Below, one piece after another: positions 46,263-55,857 of a DNA stretch of 64,000 bases. A program made the position numbers and the translations under genes. Origin of the DNA: Euglena gracilis (taxonomy: Eukaryota; Euglenida; Euglenophyceae; Euglenales); NCBI GenBank assembly GCA_039621445.1, contig CP154954.1, positions 40,231,572-40,295,571 of the forward strand, written 5' to 3'. The stretch's first letter is position 1; each line of letters begins with the position of its first letter. A model generated the notes under the pieces. The model worked only from the letters and a program-made list of their open reading frames with translations, did no database searches and was not told the DNA's origin.

Positions 46263-47424
46263 TTTGACCCAACCAGGCTTTTTTTTTGGTTTTGGACCCC
46301 TGGGGGGGTAGGGTCGATCCACACCCATCCAGAACCCCCCTGTCTCATCCCCCCCCAAAGGTCTGCCCACGCCAATGCTGAATCCCCCGTTGGAGCCCGG
46401 GGGCGGGGCAGGGACCCCCTGTTCACTTGCGAAGTGCATTGCGGGGTCCCGAAGTGTACTCCTAGCCTCCATTGCCCCCCCACAGTCGGGAAATTAAAAT
46501 CGTGGGATGGTCTAGGGAAACAAAATAAACCCCCCCCCCAAATAATAAACCCCCCCGGTTTATTATTTGGACACCCGAAGTCGGGGTCCAGGGGGGGTTT
46601 TATTATTTGGGGGGTTTTATTATTTGGGCAAAATTTTCGAAGTCAAAAATTGACCCGAAAACCCCTCCACAGGCTCCAATGGTCACTTTTTTGGCATTTT
46701 TGGGCTTTTTTGAAAATTGGTTGCTTTTTTTGGCATATTTTCTGCACCAATTTGATCCATTTTTGTGTTTTTTTTTTTTATCTTTTCTGCTAATTTTTTA
46801 CTCTTTTTTTCTTTGCCCTCACACCTGCCAGAGGGGGGGGTTTATTATTTTGGCGGGCGAAGTTGGTCCTCAGGGGGGGGTTAGTATTTGGGGGGGGGGT
46901 TAGTGGGACACCCCCAAAAAATTCCATCACCCGGAGTTGGTTGGTCCGGCCGAGCCCCCCACCCGGGGGGGGGGGGGGGGGGATATACGTTTCGGCACCG
47001 AAAGTTTTTGAAAAAGGTTCCATCCAGCATTTTTCACGATTTTTTTTGGCCATTTTTGGGGGAAAGTGAGTGGGACCTCTTCTCGCACCCTCCCGGTCTT
47101 TTAAAAAGAAAACACTGCCCCCAACCACCAAATTGTGATTCATGACCCCCCGGCAAAAAATGGCAAAAAATGCTGAGGAATCAAAAGGCAAAAATGTGCC
47201 AAAATTGCTGTGCCGAAAAAACAGGTGTGGCACTGAGGGGTTTTGGCAAAGTCCCGTGAAATTGCCCAAAATATTTTGGTTTTCCCCTCTGCTGCACAAG
47301 TCTGGGGTATTTTTGTGACGGCTTTTTTGGCCACGCACCAAACCTCGACTTATAACCCCCCCTCCCCGCTTTGGATCGACGAAGAAAGTTAGTGGGGGAT
47401 TTAGCATTCCAAAAATGTCCTTTT
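46263..47424. repeat. Decayed element fragments and low-complexity sequence
   Basis: 46277-46330 resembles the left end of a CAGG-type element (CAGGCTTTTTTTTTGG...). 46530-46890 has repeated ttattatttggggg words. 46935-47117 is the body and right end of another CAGG-type element, its left end missing. 47118-47400 is the copy of 41895-42195. Confidence 0.55.
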
Positions 47425-47789
47425 GTTTCTCAAGGGGGCAGAAAATCATTAACCCAACTGACCCCACCCGTGCCTCAACTCGGGTTTACCCTGAAACAAA
47501 GGATGCTAAGTCCCCCAAAAATGACAAAATCCCTTCCTGTTGCCAAAAAAATTTGGGCAAAATTTCGCCCCCCCCCACCCCCTGTACCCCCCAACTTTCA
47601 ATTCAGCAAAGGCGAGCTTAGTCGACCTGCGGCCTCTTCGGTGGGGGGTGGCCATCGCCCACCCCCCCCCCCCGCACCCCCTCAAAATCCTTTTGTGTTG
47701 GCAAAATTGTTTGGAGGGGCTGCTTTTTTCTCAGGGGTCACCTTGGCGGGGTTTTCCTGGCCACTGCAAAGGTAAGAATTTGCCGGAAC
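47425..47789 (+). repeat. Duplicated segment with possible mini-exon, copy 2
   Basis: Partner of 45905-46262. Here the pyrimidine tract ctttttt ends in tctcag at 47735, followed by about 36 nt (gggtcaccttggcggggttttcctggccactgcaaag) and then gtaagaat, a good splice acceptor/donor pair for a short exon. Confidence 0.55.
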
Positions 47790-48119
47790 ATGGCTGAAAA
47801 CGGGAATTTTTCTTCCGAATTTTTGTTTCTTCACCCCCGAGTCGGCGAACGTGACCGGCTAGTAAACCCTCCGAAATATAAAGCCCCCATGGCTTTGCAT
47901 TTGGACGGGATTTCAAGATCCCCAAGGGGGGCTTTTTATTGGGTGGGTAATCAAACTTTTTTGGCTGCCCCAGTGGCCTTAGGCGGCCATCATTTGCGGC
48001 CAAATACCAAATTTTATGCCAAATTTTCGTTGTGTGCTTTCAATGTCGACTGTCAAAGTTTGAAGGTGGCCGGTGGGCTCCAGATCAAGAGGGCCAGTTG
48101 GGCCAGAACTGATATCTAG
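47790..48119 (+). CDS. Hypothetical 109-codon ORF
   Basis: ATG-started frame with balanced, non-repetitive composition (MAENGNFSSEFLFLHPRVGE at the start, NVDCQSLKVAGG near the end), unlike the shadow ORFs around it. No family is recognised. It lies just downstream of the candidate mini-exon donor and just upstream of DIRS fragment D on the same strand, so it may be the decayed N-terminal part of D's first ORF or part of a host gene. Its stop at 48119 is followed by about 180 bp of mixed sequence. Confidence 0.35.
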   Translation: MAENGNFSSEFLFLHPRVGERDRLVNPPKYKAPMALHLDGISRSPRGAFYWVGNQTFLAAPVALGGHHLRPNTKFYAKFSLCAFNVDCQSLKVAGGLQIKRASWARTDI

Positions 48120-48985
48120 GCCACTGGGGCCTGCATTATTACATCCCCCCTCAAAACTCTTCTCCAATGCCCATGGCAGGAGCAAGCTAAATCAAGGGGA
48201 GACCCTCTATGGGAAACATATGTCACTTGACAACACCAATGGCAAAGTGGAGGATCAGAGAGCCTGTGAGCAGAGCACACCCCCCACCCAGCATCCAGAA
48301 TTACAGAATGCTCTATCCCCCAGGGCATTAAGGCCAACACTCCCAACCCAGCCCACAGAAAATCAGGTCATTGGGGAAAAAAACTTCATGGAGGAAAAAT
48401 GGGGAAACACCACCCTACACCAGAGACCAAAAGAGTCTAATATGGTGGCAGAAAAATCACCCCCCCCTTCAAACTGCAAGCTAAGCAAAAATGGAATCCA
48501 AACCCCTGGGAACGGTCCCCAAAATTTTCCACGAATCCAAAAACCGGAGCCAATTTGGCCCTGAAACAGGCAGAAAAAATTGTGCTGGATTACGAGAAAC
48601 CCGGTTCAGCCAATAAGGTGGTGGATTCAGACACCACACATAATTCCATGGTTTCTGATTTCCAAACCAGAAGAGGGACCAACAAAGTGGAGAATGATCT
48701 GCAGCTGCAGAGAACTGAACCAACATTTTACTGTGCAAACCTTCAAGCTTGATCACATCCAGCAAATATTTCCTGTCCTGGCAAAAGACCACTGGTCACC
48801 CAAAATATGTTCAGTTTAGAATGGAAAAGGATGCCGACTTTCACATCCCCGTCGACCAGCCCCTAAGAACTTTTTAAGACATCAACTGGGGGGGGGGGGG
48901 GGCAGGCCTTGTAATTCCAGGAAGGCTGTTTTCGCCTAAACACCATGCCCCAGATTTCTGCATTTGTCATTTCTGCCGTCCAAGG
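48120..48985 (+). pseudogene. DIRS retroelement fragment D (start of RT)
   Basis: Plus-strand remnant. 48385-48395 encodes MEEKWG, a word also in fragment C. 48555-48820 matches the RT N-terminal region of elements A and B (AEKIVLDYEKPGS; LDHIQQIFPVL), spread over two frames. 48830-48960 follows the RT core of B (aaggatgccgactttcacatcccc...ggcaggccttgtaattccaggaaggctgtttt) and carries a 14-G run at the Gly-Gly position of the RT. It ends abruptly near 48985. No RNase H or recombinase follows. Confidence 0.8.
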
Positions 48986-49332
48986 TGTCCAGAAGGAGTT
49001 TGATTTCCTTGAACTGATTTTTTCGGTGAACTGGCTTGCCGAAATGATTTCAGCTTGGGTGCAGCCAAGGGCAGTCGTCCCCGGTTCTTGGACCCCGCTG
49101 GGGTCCGGTGGTATCCGGTGGTATCCGGGCCCAGCCAGGCGCTCGGGATCTTTTTCCCCGTCGCCATGTGGGTTCACGACATGATGTGATGTACTCATTG
49201 CTCACTCTGCGGTCGTTGGCTTCATCTATGCAAATGGCCACCAAATATTTGCCATTGCGAATCACATCCTGTAACTTTTTTTGACCTGATGGAACGCACA
49301 TTTTTTGAAAAAAATCGCAAACCTTTCGCACT
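48986..49332. other. Unassigned spacer between DIRS remnants
   Basis: The minus strand reads VRKVCDFFQKMCVPSGQKK and IRNGKYLVAICIDEANDRRV, protein-like but unrecognised. It includes tandem ggtggtatccg at 49107-49130. No assignment. Confidence 0.25.
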
Positions 49333-49513
49333 GCCTCGAGGCAAACCGAAAAAAGATGAAGGGACACCGAGGGCAAAGCACAAAGACCTTGTGAGGCCAT
49401 GCTTTGCTCGCCGGCTGTTTGTTGTTTTGGATTGTGCTCCGCTGGGATAGGAGTCCTTGCTTAGTGCCGCCTTGCCGGAGTTGGCGGATGATGCTCCGAC
49501 GTGGCGACGTGGC
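49333..49513. repeat. DIRS inverted terminal repeat (left side of element B)
   Basis: cctcgaggcaaaccgaaaaa..ggacaccgagggcaaagcacaaagaccttgtgagg...cgccttgccggagttggcgg...ctccgacgtggcgacgtgg. It is the reverse complement of 52620-52798 over about 180 bp, with point differences. Its outer part is of the 3'-end type, not the 5' type seen at 54283-54320, so B may be a chimera or the repeat may belong to another, lost copy. Confidence 0.78.
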
Positions 49514-49694
49514 TTCTTGCCCCTTGCCCCCCACCCTGCGCTGCCCCCCCTGGCCCCCATTTTCTTCCGACCGCTTTTGAAAACAAAATTTTCTGTCGAG
49601 GGCTTTTGAACACAAAATTTAATTTACGGGTGGCGCGGTCGGGCTCACAAGGTCATTTTGCTCAAAGGTTGCAAAAAAGCTTGAAATGGTGGAC
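49514..49694. other. Spacer inside element B
   Basis: The region where the first ORF should be. Only short frames remain (49570-49620 has two copies of gagggcttttgaa(c/a)acaaaatt). B has apparently lost most of its N-terminal ORF. Confidence 0.4.
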
Positions 49695-52425
49695 AAAAAG
49701 TGCCTCCCCCCCCCCAACAAGATGTCAACTCATAAGGGGTGGCATTCAACCCCCCTGGGTCAGCCCACCAAAATTGTCCACCCACCCCAAAAACAGAGCA
49801 AATTTGAACCTACCCCAAGCAGAAAAAATACTGCTGGAATACGAAAAATCTGGATCCGTAAAAGAGGGTGAGGGATTCAACCACCCAGCACCTGATCCCC
49901 TGGTTTCTGATTTCAAAACCAGAGGGGGGGGGGCAGACAAAATGGAGATTAATAAGCGATTGCAGGGAAATAAATAAAAGGTTCCAAGTGAAACCCTTCA
50001 AGCTGGATCACATCCAACACATTTTTCCAGTTTTGGAAAAGGCCACTGGGCAGCAAAAATAGACATGAAGGATGCCTATTTTCATATTCCAGTAAGTCCA
50101 TACCTAAGGCCATTTTTAAGGCATCAGGTGGGGGGGGGCAGACCTGGGAATTCCAGGCAGGCTGTTTTGGCCTGAATGTAATGCCCCAAATTTTTATGTC
50201 AGTAATGAAGACATTCGAAAAACTGTGGAGGAAAAGGGGCATCGAGGTATTTATTTGCCTGGACGACATTTTACTGGTGGCCCCGACGCAAAACATCTTA
50301 CAAAATCACCTGAACACAGTGGTCAGGGATTTAATCAAATCAGGGTTCAAAAAATATGTGAAAAAGTCCACCCTGCAGCCCACCAAAATCGTAAATCATC
50401 TTGGATTTCAGCTAAACTTCCAAGAGGGAAAATTACATGTGCCCCCCCAGAAAATAAAAACAGTAAAAAAGCAGCTGGGAAAAATGGTGAAAAAAGCTTG
50501 CATGTCAAAAAAGCAACTGGCTGCCATTTTGAGCCAAATCAGATGCAATCTAATCGCCTTGCCCTTTCTAAGGGCCTTTACGGGTGCCCTGGCAGTTTTT
50601 TTGGTGGAAAATTCCACTGACCCCTGGGACTCAAAAGACCCCATTTCCCAAAGAATAAAGGACCAATTAAGAGAAATAAAAAATTCTGCTGGACACCTGG
50701 GGGTGCAGACCCTTCCCCCAAAGTGCAACCAGGGAGTTGCACTCAGACAGCAGTACCCATGCCCGGGGGGGGGGGGGGGGGGGCTGGACTTTGGAACAGG
50801 CAAAATTGTGCAAGAATTTTGGAGGGAAAACTCCATTTTGCACATAAATGCAAATAATTAAGTGCAGCAATAAGCACAGTTCAAAGCCTCAGCCAGCCAG
50901 GGGAAACTGTGTCCCTATCCGTGGACAATCAAGTAATTTTACTATTACTTAACAAAGGGGGGGGGGGCAGAAAAGGCCCTTTCAATTCCACGCTAAGACC
51001 TTTCTTCAAATGGTGCATGGAGCACAACATAAACCTGCAGGTAAAGTGGGTCCCCTCCAAGGAATGCCTGGCAGACCCCATAAGCAGGTGGGAAATGGAC
51101 AGAGGGGATCATTCCGTGGACCCCAACTTTTTCAATGGCTAAGGCGGCAGTTCAAAAATTGCATCAACCAAAAAACAGACCTCTTTGCCTCACCAGGCAA
51201 CAAAAAACTGCCACAATTTGTGGCCAGGTGGCCACACTGGGGAGCCACAGCAGTAGATGCATTACAATGTCCACTGGACAACATGGGTGATCTTTATGCA
51301 AACCCCCCTGGTCTGTAATCCAAAAATTTCTCCCCAGATTAAAAACGTTTCCACGGGCCAAAGTTTTGACGGTCACCCCCTACTTGGTTTCAGCCACATG
51401 GTGGTCCCAGTTAATAAAAATGAAAGTTCCAGGGACCCCCTGCCTGAAAATCACCCCCTACATGGGTATGTTCACCAATTGCAGGGGAGAAAAAATGCCA
51501 CCCCCAGGTGGCCCCTGCTTTGCATGATTTGCTCAGGCAAATTCTGGAGGGGAAACAAACACAAAATACAACCAATAATTATTTCTGGGAAGAAACTCCA
51601 GCTTAAAGCCTTATCAAAGCGCTTTTACGCTTTTATGGGTGATTTTGGACAAAATGGGGGTACCCCCCCCCCCGCCACCACTCCCCAGTGGTTGACGCTT
51701 TAATTCAAATGTTCCAGTTTTCAAAGGCTCAAGCACGCAATGCATACAGTGCTATGCTTTTGATCCCTGGCTTTGGTGGCCTAAGGTTCCGTGCCACGTT
51801 GGCACCTTATAAAAGGCTTTGGAACCAAAACCTGGTGAAATATGGTGCATTCTGCGATCCCCTCCCAATCCTCCTGGGGCTGGCACAGTCCCCCCTGCCC
51901 TCTGATATATATACATTGTGTACACAACTCATTTTCTGTTCACGAATCCTCTGTTTATACAGAAGCTCATATTTGGCACAGGTCAAAAGGACCACCAGTG
52001 TGTTTGGGGGGGGGGCACCCTATATCAAAATTCAACTTAAAGGTCAAAAACTCCATAAGTGGGAGCGAGTTGTATCCATTCCCGAATGCCCCCAAATCAG
52101 TCCCTTTCATTTAATGATGTCTTATGGGGAGCAACACGTTCCTTTATGATACCTGAGGGCCCCCTGTTAATTACGTTAAAATCCCCCTACAAAGCCATTA
52201 AGGCAGATACCATTGCTTCTATCACCAAGAATTTTTGACCAACAGGGGGTACCCCCCCAGATTTAGGGATCCCACTCCACCAGAGGAGCAGGGGTTGGTT
52301 TATTCAAAAAATTGGGCCTTTCTGCCCAAGAAGTTTGTGAAATTGGTCGATGGAAGGGGTGGAGGCTTTCACAGCCAAATATCAAAGAGGGTGCTTTGGA
52401 AGGTGCCCTGGCCCCCCCTTTTTCA
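49695..52425 (+). pseudogene. DIRS element B: broken RT-RNase H-MT-recombinase
   Basis: Degenerate plus-strand copy. 49800-50180: RT N-terminal part in shifted frames (KIDMKDAYFHIP). 50181-50861 is open for 226 codons, with the RT active site as CLDDILL (first Tyr replaced by Cys) and a continuous run through LGKMVKKACMSKKQLAAIL into RNase H. 50909-51142 has SVDNQVILL and WVPSKECLADPISR of RNase H. 51170-51315 has the methyltransferase-like YANPP. 51688-52149 is the recombinase N-terminal half. 52273-52284 keeps HSTR of the catalytic HxxR. Runs of 9-19 G break the frame at several sites. Confidence 0.88.
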
Positions 52426-52436
52426 GTGCACAATCT

Positions 52437-52505
52437 GACCTCACAATGGCAAAGTGCGGAGCCCGAGGTGTCACCAAGGGCGAAGCACAAAGACATTGTG
52501 AGCCC
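52437..52505 (+). repeat. DIRS internal complementary region of element B
   Basis: ctcacaatggcaaagtgcggagcccgaggtgt joined to caccaagggcgaagcacaaagacattgtgag. The first half equals the outer 5' end of the family (54283-54316). The second is the reverse complement of the outer 3' end at 52727-52773. It has the layout of a DIRS internal complementary region, directly after the recombinase remnant. Confidence 0.78.
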
Positions 52506-52619
52506 GACCCCCCCCCCACCCATATGCAAAAATTTGTCTTCAAACGCCCTCGGTCAGAAGAGGGGGCCAGGGGGGGGGGGGAGGTGGGGGGGAACCCCCC
52601 AGGGAAAAAGAAAGCGCCA

Positions 52620-52798
52620 TGGTCGCCACGTCGGAGACAATGCAGCCAACTCCGGCGAGGCGGCACTAACCGGGACCTCCTAACCCAGCGCAGCGAACAA
52701 TCACACAACAAAGCGCCGGAGAGCAAGGCATGGCATCACAATGTCTTTGTACTTCGCCCTCGGTGTCCCTTCCTCCCCTTTCGGCTTGCCTCGAGGGA
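52620..52798. repeat. DIRS inverted terminal repeat (right side of element B)
   Basis: gtcgccacgtcggag..ccaactccggcgaggcggcactaac...gcaaggcatggcatcacaatgtctttgtacttcgccctcggtgtccc...ttgcctcgaggg. Inverse of 49333-49513. It ends next to a MITE fragment. Confidence 0.8.
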
Positions 52799-52807
52799 GT
52801 ACAAAGG

Positions 52808-52875
52808 CTTGTGCTTTGTCGGGCAGGCACCCCATAGCACCCGATCCGACCCCCCCCCCCCCCGGGGGTGTGGTC
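52808..52875. mobile_element. Fragment of a CAGG-type MITE
   Basis: aggcttgtgctttgtcgggcaggcaccccatagcacccgatccgacccc matches 34812-34895 with an internal gap. Only the left part is present, and no right end or target duplication is visible. Confidence 0.65.
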
Positions 52876-52884
52876 ATCATCAAG

Positions 52885-52968
52885 GGTAAAGTGCGGAACC
52901 GAGGTGTCTGGTACGCGCTCGAGGCAAACCGACAAGGCAGGAAGGTGCACCGAGGGCGAAGTGTCACC
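52885..52968 (+). repeat. Isolated DIRS junction-type sequence
   Basis: aaagtgcggaaccgaggtgt joined to ctggtacgcgctcgaggcaaaccgacaaggcaggaaggtgcaccgagggcgaag: the family's 5' outer end fused to its 3' outer end, including the ctcgaggcaaaccg part missing from the region at 52437. It sits between B and C, not behind a recombinase ORF. Confidence 0.62.
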
Positions 52969-52979
52969 CCATTTTTCTT

Positions 52980-54179
52980 CCATGGAATTTATTTCCTGGA
53001 GAAGCTGATTTTGGGAGAGCTGGGCTGGGGGTGATGGACATTTTTGGATTTTTTGCAACCTTTGATGGAGGTGGGTGTCTCCCTTTATTTCCTCCATTGA
53101 ATTTATTTTCTGGATAAGGTGATTTATGGGGTGGGCTGGGCTGGGGGTGTTGGACATTGCACCCCTAGGTCCCCTAGGGCTTGGGCCCTTGGGAAAATAT
53201 TTTTTTTTCTGTGGGGATGTGCATGCATTCTCTCCCTCTCTGCTCACCTCTCTGGAGGATCTGGTTTTTGGAAGACATACCATAGGGCTTAATGCCCCTG
53301 TTTGGCCTATCTGGTCTTCTCCATGTTAATGTGGTTGGTTGACATACCATAGGCGGGCCTCTGTGGGTTCCCCCCTTGATTGAATAATTGGGAATTGAGA
53401 AATAATTGTTGGAGGGGTTCCTGCCCCTCCCTCCATAAGGGCCACTGTTGGTCCCTTTTCCTCCTGGGGCTGGGTCATTGAAAGGGCCACTGTTGGTCCC
53501 TTTTTCCCCCATTTTTGGCAGACGGACTCTGTGGGTCCCTCGGGAGATTTTACCAGCAGCTTCCTTAGCTCCTTTGTGGCCACTGTGGGTCCACCCTGCT
53601 GGTCTCCAAGGTTTTCATGTATATTTTTTTCCCCCATAATCCATCTGTTTGTCTTTGTGGTGTTGACTCCTTGGCCTTGATTCCATCTCCCCCTCTTCTG
53701 GCCAATTTGTGCGACAGGCGACTGGATATGCCCCTGATGTGTGGGCTTTGATTGTCCAAATGTGTAGTAATTTGGGCCTCCATGGCCCATCCTTTGCCCA
53801 CCAAGGGCTGGGGCTGACCTCTGTCTTCTGGACCTTCTTGCCACAGTGGTCCAAGGACCGTGGCCGTCACTGGGGGCGGGGTTGGGCTGGGAAATTTTTG
53901 GGGTGGGGGTCTGGGGGGGAAAACGGCCACGGTTTGCCACGTGTCGACCGCGTCTCCAAGCTCTCCAGCTTCTGCGGACACTGCTCCAGGACGTCCGTGG
54001 CCATGCAACTCAAATTTCTTTTCCACTTCATTGCTCATTGAAGTCAACATTGAAAATTGAGTTCTCAATTGATATTCGTCTGGTTCGTGTCCTTCTGGAT
54101 ATTTTATTGAAAGCGACTTCTTTTCTCGGGTCTTCTTCGTTCGTGAACTCTCTCCTTTCTTCTGGGTGTCGAAGGGCAA
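52980..54179 (-). pseudogene. DIRS element C: 5' Gag-like region only
   Basis: Minus-strand remnant. The frame after the terminal repeat begins PFDTQKKGESS (compare LPFDLKEKEF in element A). About 240 bp further a second frame reads DGHGPWTTVARRSRR, matching DGHGPWTTVVRKRRH of A. Later it has two INSMEE words and MEEKWGD. Several frame changes separate these. No RT follows, because the sequence runs into the junction-type sequence at 52885-52968. The Pro/Gln/Gly-rich composition is typical of a first ORF in such elements. Confidence 0.75.
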
Positions 54180-54185
54180 GTTAGG

Positions 54186-54318
54186 AGTCAGCCAGCTCCG
54201 GCGAAAAAAGGCACCAAGCGGGACCTCCTAACCCAGGGCAGCTAACAATAACACAACAAAGCGCCGGCGAGCAAGGCGTGGCCTCACAATGGCAAAGTGC
54301 GGAGCCCGAGGTGTCGGG
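54186..54318. repeat. DIRS terminal repeat of element C (5' end)
   Basis: agccagctccggcg...gggacctcctaacccagggcagctaacaataacacaacaaagcgccggcgagcaaggcgtggcctcacaatggcaaagtgcggagcccgaggtgt. Matches the terminal repeat of B in its inner part and ends in the 5' outer type (tgcggagcccgaggtgt), homologous to tgcggagcccgaatggt at the 5' end of A. C is therefore minus-strand. Confidence 0.8.
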
Positions 54319-54438
54319 TGGGATCCGGTGGCTGTTCTTGCCTGCTTGTGTGGAAAATTCATGAATAAGCCAAGCATGGGGCTCGGACTCCCACGACAGA
54401 GGAAGGGGGAGGAAGGGACCAAGAGGGCGAACACAAGA

Positions 54439-54538
54439 AGATGGTGAGGTCCTGCTTTCCTTGCCGGCTGTTCTGTTCTGGTGTGTTTGTGCGTGCGCGG
54501 GGGGTGCTTCTTACTGCGCCTTTGTTGCCGGAGTTGGC
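54439..54538. repeat. Inverted terminal repeat, 3' side of element A
   Basis: agatggtgaggtcctgctttccttgccggctg...ggtgcttcttactgcgcctttgttgccggagttggc. The reverse complement lies at 58957-59055 with about three differences. The recombinase ORF stops inside it (54511). Confidence 0.92.
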
Positions 54539-55857
54539 GATGATGAGGCCTCCTCCGACACCTTGGCGAAGCTGAACCGTCGTGGCCCCGCCCCCCCCCC
54601 CCCCTCCCATGGTCGCTTGGTGGGGGGCCCCCCCCTCGATGGGGATGGTTGTCTCTTTTTTGTGTGTTTCTGGGTGGGTGGTTGGGGCTGCTTGGTCGGG
54701 GGTCCCCTTTCTGGTTGGGATGTCTTTCTTTTTCTGCTGATTTTTTGGGTGGGAGGGTTGGGCTCACCATCTTCTTGTGCTTCGCCCTCTTGGTCCCTTC
54801 CTCCCCCTTCCTCTGTCGTGGGAGTCCGAGACCATTCGGGCTCCGCACTGCGAGATGGTGAGGTACTGTGCACCCCTTTTTGGGCCATAATATTTTGAAT
54901 TTTTGATACGACCCCAAGTCGCAAATAATGGGCTTGGAAGGCCCCAAAATTTTTCCACTGACCCAGCTGCTGGACTTCTTCCACTTGCAAACCAGCATTT
55001 TTCCACCATAAGACCCCAGCCCCTCTGGTGCTGTGGGGTTTCCAATGGGTGGTGTCCACCCCCCCCTCTTGCAGAATTTCTTTGGTAAGGGAATTCACCC
55101 TTTCTGATGTCAAAGGTCTTTTACCATCCAAAGACCATAACAAATTATTTTTGTGTCCAACCATGTGGGCTGTCCTTTCCACATATTCTTTCAATAAATG
55201 CCAGGGGCTGATGAGGGGGGTGTGTGGCAAATTCAAAATCTCCTCCCATCTTGGGAATTGCCACCCTTTCCTTTGTACTAAAATGAAAATTTTTTCTCCC
55301 ACGAAACTGATTTTTCGCTGTGTTCTGGCTAAATCAACCCCCCTGTGGAGGGCTAACAGCCTCCAACAGATGATGAGTCTGTTTCTGAGCTCTTTCACAG
55401 ACAGGTCGGAGAGGGGTTTGGATTTCCTGATGATGTTTTCTAAGAAATCAGTGGGGTCCCAGAAATGGGCATACTTGCAGACATTGGAATTCCACTTCCT
55501 TTTCAATGGAGACAAAAGAGGGGAAAACCTCAATGACCCAAACCCTGGGAGTAATAACACTGCTGCATATGCATTTCGTGCAGTGTTGAGGCTGTGGGCA
55601 GCCAAATCAAGGATGGCCTCGGCCATCTTGTGGACTGTGCAGTCCTGCAGGGGCACCCCTTTGTGCAACAATTGGCCCACCAATGTCCTGAAGGCTGAAT
55701 CATATCTCTTGACATTTCCCAGATTTTTTATGTAAGTGTCGATACTGGACATCGAAACTTCCTGGGATTGTAATATTTGCCTGACACAATCAAACAGGCC
55801 AATTTCCACCTTGGGGGGGGCATCTCCTCCCCCCAGCAGTTGGTGAATAGACCCCAT
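54511..55857 (-). CDS. Tyrosine recombinase (integrase) of element A
   Basis: 448 codons. Expected to insert the circular DNA form of the retrotransposon by site-specific strand exchange through a covalent 3'-phosphotyrosine. The N-terminal part (about 80-140, ARNAYAAVLLLPGFGSLRFS) is the SAM-like region conserved in B. Catalytic residues are visible: R172 in LHRGVDLAR, H275-x-x-R278 in HSTRG, W301 in GQW, and Y311 in HYLR. The tail from about 330 is Pro/Lys-rich and is encoded by the internal complementary region and the terminal repeat, so its sequence is constrained by replication, not by catalysis. The start overlaps the upstream ORF by 68 bp. Membership in the phage-integrase-like superfamily is clear, and all catalytic residues are intact. 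Confidence 0.9.
   Translation of the reverse strand: MGSIHQLLGGGDAPPKVEIGLFDCVRQILQSQEVSMSSIDTYIKNLGNVKRYDSAFRTLVGQLLHKGVPLQDCTVHKMAEAILDLAAHSLNTARNAYAAVLLLPGFGSLRFSPLLSPLKRKWNSNVCKYAHFWDPTDFLENIIRKSKPLSDLSVKELRNRLIICWRLLALHRGVDLARTQRKISFVGEKIFILVQRKGWQFPRWEEILNLPHTPLISPWHLLKEYVERTAHMVGHKNNLLWSLDGKRPLTSERVNSLTKEILQEGGVDTTHWKPHSTRGAGVLWWKNAGLQVEEVQQLGQWKNFGAFQAHYLRLGVVSKIQNIMAQKGVHSTSPSRSAEPEWSRTPTTEEGGGRDQEGEAQEDGEPNPPTQKISRKRKTSQPERGPPTKQPQPPTQKHTKKRQPSPSRGGPPTKRPWEGGGGAGPRRFSFAKVSEEASSSPTPATKAQ
54763..54864 (-). repeat. Internal complementary region of element A
   Basis: 54763-54830 is the reverse complement of the element's 3' outer end (54382-54446, one extra base). 54831-54864 is the reverse complement of its 5' outer end (59045-59078). 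The junction lies at 54830/54831 (gtccgag/accattc). In DIRS-1-type replication models this region templates completion and circularisation of the ends. It also codes for about residues 331-365 of the recombinase tail. Confidence 0.92.
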
